From contig NC_049979.1 of NCBI RefSeq assembly GCF_000003815.2, forward strand, positions 26,739,248 through 26,803,247: a stretch of DNA of 64,000 nucleotides, read 5' to 3'. Origin of the DNA: Branchiostoma floridae (lineage: Eukaryota; Chordata; Leptocardii; Amphioxiformes; Branchiostomatidae). The notes under the pieces were generated by a model that did no database searches, had not been told where the DNA came from, and saw nothing but the letters and a program-made list of their open reading frames with translations. This document shows positions 56,325-64,000 of the stretch, one piece after another (position 1 is the stretch's first letter; each line of letters begins with the position of its first letter). Both the position numbers and the translations under genes were made by a program.

Positions 56325-56638
56325 ATACTGATGTCACATATGATGAACACCTAAATCAAAATTAAATTCTTATTCATCTATTACATGTAATTGCTATATA
56401 TATTCTATACATGCATCTATGAAACACTTAATTATACCCAAGTGCTCTGTTTGCATAGTCTGTATTTTATAAAATCTGAGTAGAGATAAAATATTCTGAT
56501 TATTTGACATAATTTTTTACACATCTTTTAAGAATAATCTGCTTACTGATGACTTCTCTTAAATTATCAAATATACAAATAACCCTGTTTTCTGTAGAAT
56601 ACACTTATTTCATACTTGTAACCCCAAAACATTGACAT

Positions 56639-58381
56639 CTAGGTATTTTGGAAGCTTTTTCTGAGAGCAACATCCGGGAATGCCATCTTCCATTTATAAA
56701 CCATAGCAAAGTCCAACTGAGAACAGAAAGATATGTCAAAGAAGGACAGCTTCTTGCAGGAGTTTAGAACAGCGAGAGCACCGTCCGGAGATACCATCCG
56801 TGTCCCCAGGATGTCCAGCTGTTCTAAGTCCCTGCAGTGTTTAGCCAGGGCGAATAGGTCATTGTCGCTGACCGTTCGATTAGCGGTGACAAACAGCTTT
56901 TTCAACAGGTGGCAGCTTTGTGCGAGGGACACGAAACAGCCCGTGTTGGAGCGTAACTCGGGACACCAACCGAGGTCAAGTTCCAACAGCAGGCTGCAGC
57001 CGCTAGCCAGCGCCCTCAGCCCAATGTTGGTCAGCGACCTGCATCGCCAGAAATCTACAGCTTTCAGCTGGGGGCAGTGTTGAGCAAGGTCAATCGCAAC
57101 GTCATCCATGCCGTCGCAACTCTTACAACCTCCCAGGTTCAAGTACTCTAACCCTGGGTTGTTTCTGATGATGGATCTGACAGTGCTTCCAACAACGCTG
57201 GTGCGATACAGATTCAACCTTCTCAGGGACGTGAAGTTTGCCACCTGTTGAAAGGCTGTGTCATGCAGATAAGTGCACGATGACAGGTCAAGCTCCTGTA
57301 ACAGTGGACAGCTAACCCCTACGGCTCTTAGACAATCTGCGTAGAGAAACCGAGAACAGGCGAGCCTAAGGCACGTCAGCTCGCTGCCACAGTGCTCTAG
57401 AAACTCGTTAAACGTACGACCCTTTATCATATCGTATCTACCGCACCAGGAAAGGCTTAACTGCTGCAGGTGTGAGCAGCGGATTTGAAGGCACTTGAGT
57501 ACGTAGTCATCTACCTGGGACCAGTAAGGCTGCAAGTCTAAGTCAGTGTACTGGAGCGGGTCGTAACAGTGGTGCATCAAAAAGCTACAAGACAACGCTG
57601 CACTACAAAGGCTTGGCATATCCAGATAACTAAGTATCAACTGGATAACCTCGCTGGGGAGGATGTCAAAGTAACCGTTATTCCCGGGCGCACTCTTCTT
57701 GTCGACGAGCATCAAGTCTCTGAGCATCTTCTCTGTAGCGGAGATCCCTGGGTCGGGGTAGAGATGTCTGCTGGGATGGTCAGACGAGTTCTGGAGCTCT
57801 TTACACTCGAGGATACCGTAGAGCTTCACCGCGTCCAGTTCAGTGTAGTATTCCAAGAGCTTCTGGTTGACCTCTAAGCGGATCAGATTGGTGGCGAACG
57901 GACATGGGTTGAGAGGTGGCGAGAACTCCCTGGGCCTGGCGGGTAAGCTCTCTGGCTGCCCCGCCCACAGTGTCGCCCATTCCACGTCCTCGGGAGGGTC
58001 CAGTTCCTCGAAGTCTTTCGGAGAGGTGTTGCACGCAAGGATCTTCACCACGGAACCGGGATTGTAGGTTTCGAAGATGTCGATCCGACTCGGATACACC
58101 CTCTCTTCAAACAGGAGCTCAATGTAGTCCTGGCTGCGGAATGTTATCGGGGCGCGGTTGATAGGCTTCCGTGCGGACGGACAACTCTTCCACCAGGGTC
58201 CGTAGGTGCGGAATACGCAAGCCTGCGTGAAGTCGCCGTACCCGGGAAAGACGTTGGGCGGTCCCGCCAGGTTTGAGGCCACATAGGACATGCTGCCGTC
58301 GTAGCCATATTGGGAGCTAAAGTCCACCACCTCGATTGCATGCTGGTGAACATACCCAGCCTTCACATCCTCTTCATTCAT
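56639..58381 (-). CDS. FBXL4: FBXL4, F-box and leucine-rich-repeat protein
   Basis: One uninterrupted 580-residue frame (human about 621). Residues 15-190 form the discoidin-like N-terminal domain characteristic of FBXL4 (EVVDFSSQYG, NVFPGYGDFTQ, FRTYGPWW, LIRLEVN, LLEYYTELDAV). The F box lies at about 236-281 (GYFDILPSEVIQLILSYLDM), followed by roughly ten leucine-rich repeats to the end (LDLGWCPEL, QLDILGTRMVSPDG, FDISFCSQLD). By family knowledge it acts with SKP1-CUL1 at the mitochondrial outer membrane to restrain BNIP3/NIX mitophagy. Oddities: the vertebrate gene is split by introns, this one is not, and the frame starts without the N-terminal leader that targets human FBXL4 to mitochondria. 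An in-frame stop lies 10 codons upstream, and a possible acceptor (GGAAG, plus strand 58396-58400) leaves room for an upstream leader exon. Head-to-head with RTF1. Confidence 0.94.
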   Translation of the reverse strand: MNEEDVKAGYVHQHAIEVVDFSSQYGYDGSMSYVASNLAGPPNVFPGYGDFTQACVFRTYGPWWKSCPSARKPINRAPITFRSQDYIELLFEERVYPSRIDIFETYNPGSVVKILACNTSPKDFEELDPPEDVEWATLWAGQPESLPARPREFSPPLNPCPFATNLIRLEVNQKLLEYYTELDAVKLYGILECKELQNSSDHPSRHLYPDPGISATEKMLRDLMLVDKKSAPGNNGYFDILPSEVIQLILSYLDMPSLCSAALSCSFLMHHCYDPLQYTDLDLQPYWSQVDDYVLKCLQIRCSHLQQLSLSWCGRYDMIKGRTFNEFLEHCGSELTCLRLACSRFLYADCLRAVGVSCPLLQELDLSSCTYLHDTAFQQVANFTSLRRLNLYRTSVVGSTVRSIIRNNPGLEYLNLGGCKSCDGMDDVAIDLAQHCPQLKAVDFWRCRSLTNIGLRALASGCSLLLELDLGWCPELRSNTGCFVSLAQSCHLLKKLFVTANRTVSDNDLFALAKHCRDLEQLDILGTRMVSPDGALAVLNSCKKLSFFDISFCSQLDFAMVYKWKMAFPDVALRKSFQNT

Positions 58382-58946
58382 TATTATAGGTGTCTTCCAA
58401 ACACACTTTCAGGTCTTCCCTTGGGAGTTGTAGTTGTGGTACTTTCAGAACTGCTGACTTTGGAGCTATAAGGGCATAGGTCACCATACACACCTAGATG
58501 ACTCCAAAATCACCCAGCAACTCTCTTGATGAGCCAGCGAGATTAATTTGCTTAAGACAGCCCTTTAGCTTGTCATCTCGTGACATCTCTGTGTACAGTG
58601 ACCATGTCAACAAACCACTAAATGAGTCATCAGATGAAGACTGCACACATGTACAGTCAGATCGCTCCTCTCTTCTGGCTTGGACGTTACCAAAGATATC
58701 TCAGACATGAAACTCAAGAGTTCTAGATTACATGACGTCCATTTTTCGTACTGTACTTGGCTAGAAACGTTTATTTTCCATGAATAGAGATTTCATTCCC
58801 CCTCTCACCTGCCCAAGTGGTTGTTCCTGGAAAATGTTGCATGACGGGAAGTTTAACCTTTGACCTACCATATTGCGCATGCGTCATTAAAATTCACCCA
58901 AAGCATTGTGGGAAGGAAGTGGCAAACATTTTGGGACGATATGAAG
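58382..58946. promoter_or_regulatory. Shared upstream region of FBXL4 and RTF1
   Basis: About 565 bp separate the divergent start codons. It must contain both 5'UTRs and probably a bidirectional promoter. No TATA box is convincing. CATTGTGGGA near 58904 resembles a Staf/ZNF143-type core (ACTACAATTCC-like), weakly. ATATTGCGCATGCG near 58869 contains an NRF1-like GCGCATGC core, common at housekeeping promoters. Confidence 0.5.
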
Positions 58947-61900
58947 ATGGTGAAACGCAAGAAGTCGCAAGTCTTGCTCGATTCTGACAGCGATGACAGC
59001 GGTAGCGATGAAGATTTAGACAAGGTGGGCCTCCCACCTTCTGTAGAGACTACTTTAGCACAAATCCTGTGAGGAAATTGTGTTCTAAGGGGCCGTGATG
59101 TCGTGTAAAGCAGTGCCTTAGCAGTGCGTGCTTTGTTGAACATGGCCGCCTGTCTCTGTGCAGAGATTTTTGAAAGTGCAAATCTTGGTTGGTGTGAAAA
59201 AACGCACTGTCCTCCACACGTCTGACTTGATACTGGTGCTTGCGTTACCTTTGTGACATCACTGGAGAGCTAAAGGGAACGGAAACTTACTCAAGTGTTG
59301 TTGTAGACTAAAATCCGCACCCTGATCATAATTGATTTCAAGAAGTCTTCACACTATGAACTATATGATGCATAGCATAGCTGTACATGTAAGGTTACAT
59401 ATGATTTACACGACTTGTTCGCCCTTAGTTTTACCGAGAATGTACATGTTCCACCCTGCCTATCTTTCCATGATTTAATCATCAGGTCTCATAAATTTGC
59501 CACTCAAAGAAACATGCGCTCCCACTACTGAAAGAAGAACAAATTTCATGAAAAGAACTTTAGTTTGCTGTAAATTTGCATTTTATCATTTATGATCATG
59601 TATAAGTCCTTAAAAACCGTAAAACACAATGAATACGTGATGTTAATAATTTTTCCACATGAATAATTCAGTATTTGATATAATTTTCATGGGATTCAAA
59701 TACTGATTTTATGTCACCAACTTTAGTCAAATTAGTAAACAATATGTCATTCCAGTGTTTTGAGTGAAACAGTATATTCCGGACTGTATGAATCTGATAC
59801 ATGGGCTTCCATACAATGAATAGTGGAAAATTGTCCGTGGTGGTTTTAAGTTTGCGGTGAAGTGGTAACCGCGAAAACCGTGAACATAAATTAAAACCAC
59901 TGCGGACATTTCTGCATTTACTGTAATATATTAGCCAATTTGCAAATCAATCATTGAATGTGTGACTCAGTCTTTGTTCCTTGTAATAATTTTCAATGTA
60001 GGAGTGGTCCAAGCTGGCCAAGAGGAAGAGGAGTAGTCCTGAACCAGAGGAGAAACCAGCAGACCCTGCTCCTGTGTCTTCCGAGTCAGAGACATCGGAT
60101 GATGATGATGACGTAAGCTTTTTTATTATTGTATTTCTGTCCTACATAATGCAGTGCTGCATAGCTTTACATCGGAACTGGACTTGTTTAAAAGTAAAGG
60201 TTCAGTTCCAAAGGAAAGCCAAATGCCAGGAATAAGTTCTTAACTATCCAAACATTTCCATGGATTGTGAAATTACCGCTGAAAAAAGATCAAATTGTGG
60301 CATGCTGTTTTTGTGTCAACTGCTGACTGTGTATGATTTGCAGGTATATTTTTTGAATTGCATGGAAAGTATACTGTAAATTAATTTGAGTTTGCGGAGA
60401 TTTGATTTCGCGGTAGCGGGAAAATGGACATTTCGCGGTGGTTTTAATTTCTCGGTAACACCATGCACTGTAGTCTCCTGCCATGGAAAAATGTTCGCGG
60501 TAGTTTTAAATTCGCAGTGAAGCGGCCGCTGCAAAAACCGCAAACATTAAGCCACCTCAAAAGTTTTGCATTTACAGTATGCCAACATGCAATTTTACAT
60601 GTAAACACTAATGGATATCTGTCACCATGTACTTCCAGTGGACCCTGGATGGTAGTAAAAGTAAGAAGAAGGGCAAAGGCAAAGCAGGGAAAAAGCAGCA
60701 AAGACGAGCCCTGTCAGACAGCTCTGACTCAGAAAAGGACTCTGAACCTGAAGAAGGTATGCTTAATTTTGAAGTTATCACGCAAATATTTTTCTAGTTT
60801 TAGAATTTCAAACTAGTGTTATAGTACACTATGATGTTGTCTGTTGTTATGAGGGATAAAGCAGTTGTTAGCAAAGTCAAGTCCAAGATTTGGCAACACT
60901 ACATGGGCGAGGGAAACTTTTTGTGTTGAGCTTTGTTTAAAAATGTTTTAAAACTTCCATCATGCAGTAGTAAACTAATGCATCTCTAGGGACTTCATTT
61001 TTGGCTATGCCTCATGGGGGTAGGCCAGATACACACAGTAGACAAGAACTTCACAGCTTTGTGCACAAAAAAGGGCTATTTTTGCACCATTATGTATTTT
61101 ACAGTATATATATTATAGTACATTAAAGATTTTATAGATTTTACCGTATATCTTCAATGACTTGCCATGTTAATTCTTGCTCATATCTTCTTCCAGGAGA
61201 GGTTTCGGACTCTGACAGTAGCAGCTCGTACAGTGGGTCAGACTCTGGAAGTGGATCCGACAACGAACAGTTCAACGACGGTTATGACGATGACCTAATG
61301 GGAGACGATGAAGACAGGGCCAGGCTGGAGCAGATGACAGAAAAGGAGAGAGAACAGGAACTTTTCAACAGAATTGAAAAGAGAGAAGTCCTGAAGACAA
61401 GGTAAGAAACTTACATGTACCACGGCTTATGTCATATTTTCTCTCATAAAGTACACTCTTTTTAAACTAAATTTAAAAGGTGTTGCAAGGTACTAGGGCA
61501 CATACTGTAAGTGCATTTAAGTCTGCAGGGATTTAATTTCACGGTAGCAGAAAAAAAACGACTTTTCGCTGTGGTTTTAATTTCGCGGTAACACCATAGA
61601 CTGCAGTCTAATACCATCATAGAAAAATGTTCGATATGGTTTTAAGTTCGCTGTTAAGTGGTCGCTGCGAAAACCGCGAACATGAATCCACCGCGAACAT
61701 TTCTGCCTTTACAGTACTTGATTTGAGGTTATTGCACAGATGAATGAGAAAAATAGGTCGAATTAGGCAAATGATGTTACACTTCTAGGAATAATATACA
61801 CATTTTTCATATACAATATTTCTTCTATTCAGATTGATTTTGTAACTTGTGGTGGTAGGCAGTTCACAAGTTTGTAGAGACAATGCCAGTGGGGAAGCCA

Positions 61901-62506
61901 ATGATCAAGGACATTATGTAGACTCGAGGGCAAAGAGAAAAAAATCATCAATTTTAGTTTATCTGGTTCAAAAGGGGTACCGGTGCTTTTGAGTTTTCCA
62001 TTTTACATTTCAGTCTTAACAGATATGTCTAAGACTTTCCCCAAATGGGGGATGCATATTTTGATTTGGTTGCATAGTTTAATCAAGAAAATACAGAAGT
62101 ACTTTGCATGTATGAGGCTTATGTAAAGACATTGATGCAATGTTTATTATTATATGTTCAAGTTAACACATTTTTGCGGATTCAAACGGTACTTACTAGA
62201 GTAAAACACGTTTTTAGCTAACTATGCCTATGGCATATGTTTGTTCATCTATTATATGCACGTTTTTCTCCTAAACATGGTGCTCCCTCCCTTTCAGATT
62301 TGAAATCGAGAAGAAACTCCGAAAGGCAAAGAAAGAGCAGAAGAAAAAGAGGAGAGAGAAGGAGAAAAAACAGCGTGAAGAAGAGGAAGCTTCAGTCACG
62401 GCCACCCGGAGTAAGGAACGCAGGCGGACTGTCGACTCCAAGAAGGACAAGAAGTCTTTAGCCATTGAAGAACTCAAGGCTCAGCGAGAGCAGAAACAGA
62501 AGAAAA
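58947..62506 (+). CDS. RTF1: RTF1, Paf1/RNA polymerase II complex component (5' part)
   Basis: Coding exons 58947-59024, 60002-60112, 60639-60756, 61197-61401, 62298-62506; phases 0, 0, 1, 2, 1, all consistent. These encode about 240 residues; the rest, including the Plus3 domain, lies beyond the window. Seen: start MVKRKK, an acidic Ser/Asp head ([24 protein letters not shown]), a basic patch [14 protein letters not shown], then [20 protein letters not shown] and [18 protein letters not shown], nearly identical to vertebrates and corresponding to the region that stimulates H2B ubiquitination. A Lys/Glu-rich helix follows ([20 protein letters not shown], 20 residues). ATG 58941 is an alternative start two codons upstream; 58947 fits the family. 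The protein acts in the nucleus during transcription elongation. Introns 1, 2 and 4 each carry a TACTGTAAATGC-family MITE. Confidence 0.93.
59820..59930. mobile_element. Partial TACTGTAAATGC-family MITE
   Basis: GTGGTGGTTTTAAGTTTGCG, ACCGCGAAAACC, then TGCATTTACTGTA, the right half of the family. In RTF1 intron 1. Confidence 0.65.
60372..60579. mobile_element. MITE with TACTGTAAATT/GC ends (copy 4)
   Basis: Left TACTGTAAATTAATTTGAG, right TTTTGCATTTACAGTA; interior TTCGCGGTAGCGGG and GAAGCGGCCGC words. In RTF1 intron 2, 59 bp before exon 3. Confidence 0.8.
61503..61716. mobile_element. MITE with TACTGTAA ends (copy 5)
   Basis: Left TACTGTAAGTGCATTTAAG, right TGCCTTTACAGTA; same interior words. 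In RTF1 intron 4. Confidence 0.8.
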
Positions 62507-62550
62507 GTACGTTGTTGGTGTATTTTTGTGGAAGAGTTAACATACATTCG

Positions 62551-62751
62551 CATAATTCCACCAGGTGTCATTATACCGCCACCTCCGAAAACGTTGTTAT
62601 AGAGGCCTTCTCAAGATTGTCTTCAACACCTAAATATCTGAATTGTATTACATTTAGGATATTTAACATTCGGTGTTCAAGACAATCTTGACAAGATCTC
62701 TATACTAACGATTTTTGGGGTGGCGGTATTATGCCACCTGGTGGAATTATG
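62551..62751. mobile_element. Foldback MITE after RTF1 exon 5
   Basis: CATAATTCCACCAGGTGTCA, then TACCGCCACC pairs with GGTGGCGGTA, then GCCACCTGGTGGAATTATG. Inner arms pair TCTCAAGATTGTCTT with AAGACAATCTTGA-like sequence. 44 bp after the exon. Confidence 0.75.
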
Positions 62752-63013
62752 ATAGTCGATGTTATTTCTTGTCAATTTTTTTTTCTTGAAAATCAGACTT
62801 ACCAAAGCTGTGTGCCATCTTTTGTCCCTGATTTCACAAGTCTCTTTGTTTCAGTGGTCAACTTTACTTTACTCTTCTATTTGTTTCTCTATTTGCTCGG
62901 CATCGATTATGTTGTCTACTGAAGGCCTGGTTCCTCCAGGAGAGTGGACTGGTCAGTATATGGATGTAGGGCCTGCTAGCTGTGACCATGTTTGACGTAG
63001 TCTTGGACAGATA

Positions 63014-63216
63014 CAGTCAAAACTGCCCCAAAAGACCACCCAATGAACCAATAAGATGTTGTCTGTGTAGCCACTGGACAGGTGGTCACCTAGACAGGAT
63101 TCTTCTTAATGCTTGTATAAATGGGAAAACTTATTTAACGTAAGGGACTGCAAAAAAGTGGTCACTTTGGCCAGGGGGTTCTCATGTAGAGGTGGTCACA
63201 TGTACAGGTTTGACTG
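63014..63216. mobile_element. Tc1/mariner-type element with CAGTCAAAACTG ends
   Basis: Left CAGTCAAAACTGCCCC, right ACAGGTTTGACTG, TA on both sides. Interior has GGTGGTCAC words. Relative of 54489-55392. Confidence 0.7.
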
Positions 63217-63396
63217 TAGTAGTAGATTTTGTTCTGTAACTATGTTAGGGGCAACAAAATGAAATGCTAACATCTCAGAAACTGCATGATTGGTTCAAAG
63301 ACAGAAATGTTTTTGCTAACTTCAAGAATGTGGTTGTCACTGTGTCCTGGAAAGGGACTTTTAGAAATCCAGACAGCACTGAGATTTTTTTATTAT

Positions 63397-64000
63397 TATT
63401 ACCTTTGCCAGAATGGCTAAGGTTATGTTTTAGGCTTGTGAGTCTGTGTGTCTGTCTGTCTGTCTGTGTGTTAACAGTATAACTCAAGAAGCCTTTGATG
63501 GATCCCAATAATATTTGGTAGGTGGGTAGGGGTCGGGAAAACAAAGGTCAAGTTTGATAATGGGCCCCCTAGCGGCTTGCAAAGGTACTGCAGCAAAACC
63601 TCAATTTTTTTATCTTGTGTTCTGGACCTGCTGTGGTTATGATTTTTGAGTGGTAGATAGCCCTTGGTGCAGAGAGTAAGTGCTTTAAGTTTGGACCCGC
63701 TAGCGGCTTGTTTGGAACTGCAGTCGCCAATTTCCTTTCAAACTTTGGACGAGAATAACTCGAGAATGTGTTGATGGATCGTCATGGTTTTTGGTATGTA
63801 GATAGCCCAAGTAACAATGTACACAATGGAATACCAATTATGCAAATCAGCAACTAATTTGCATAATTAATGAGGAAAGTTTATAAATCCACTGCATTTC
63901 ATGATAGGACTTTCAAACTTGTCACATATATAGATGAGGAAGAGAGAAATATCAATGCATATTAATTATGCAAATGATGGCCTCATTTGCATAATTAATG
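63397..64000 (+). repeat. Second copy of the octamer-array repeat (runs off the window)
   Basis: Begins TTACCTTTGCCAGAATGGC and follows the 48160 copy closely through GGGCCCCCTAGCGGCTTG. It reaches ATTATGCAAAT...ATTTGCATAATTAATG hairpins at the window end. In RTF1 intron 5. Confidence 0.8.

Noticed and set aside
57569-58161. Plus-strand frames opposite FBXL4
   Set aside because: Antisense shadows; the minus-strand product matches FBXL4 throughout.
58498-58710. 70-codon plus-strand frame between FBXL4 and RTF1
   Set aside because: No family resemblance and no frame-compatible splice to RTF1; more likely UTR or promoter sequence, although an upstream open frame cannot be excluded.

Overview
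The window reads as nuclear DNA of an invertebrate chordate, most likely a lancelet (Branchiostoma). Five intron-containing or intronless protein genes with clear vertebrate-like orthologues can be assembled exon by exon. The space between exons is packed with short foldback (MITE-type) transposons, LINE fragments, tRNA-type SINEs and minisatellites. The species is an inference from gene content and repeat style; I could not run a search.

Layout. 249-13487 (+): DCAF4, a WD40 substrate receptor of CUL4-DDB1 ubiquitin ligases, 12 coding exons with only the exon 1 donor uncertain. 13504-23183: intergenic, mostly MITEs, plus a duplicated block just upstream of the next gene. 23184-32734 (+): a class A GPCR of the QRFP/GPR103 type, four coding exons, 380 residues. 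32735-39749: intergenic, starting with a 17-bp minisatellite that contains the receptor's own stop codon. 39750-54099 (-): ZFYVE1/DFCP1, 11 coding exons, 831 residues, with zinc-binding N-terminus, P-loop NTPase domain and two FYVE fingers. 56639-58381 (-): FBXL4, a 580-residue uninterrupted coding exon. 58947 to beyond the window (+): RTF1, a Paf1-complex subunit, first five coding exons, divergent from FBXL4 across about 565 bp.

Exon joins of ZFYVE1, the receptor, RTF1 and DCAF4 exons 2-12 were checked by splice-site phase and all keep frame. The genes do not form a pathway: two are ubiquitin-ligase substrate adaptors (DCAF4, FBXL4), one marks PI3P/ER omegasome membranes (ZFYVE1), one is a chromatin/transcription factor (RTF1), one a neuropeptide receptor. 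The DCAF4(+)/ZFYVE1(-) convergent pair is also a neighbour pair in human (14q24.2), so it is probably an ancient chordate linkage, here interrupted by the receptor.

The most unusual material is in the transposons. A set of non-autonomous elements with CAGGG...CCCTG ends, mostly with 5-bp target duplications, share the same outer scaffold but carry different repeated subterminal words. Several sit within 10-60 bp of splice sites. One MITE has its empty site preserved in a paralogous duplicate upstream of the receptor gene.
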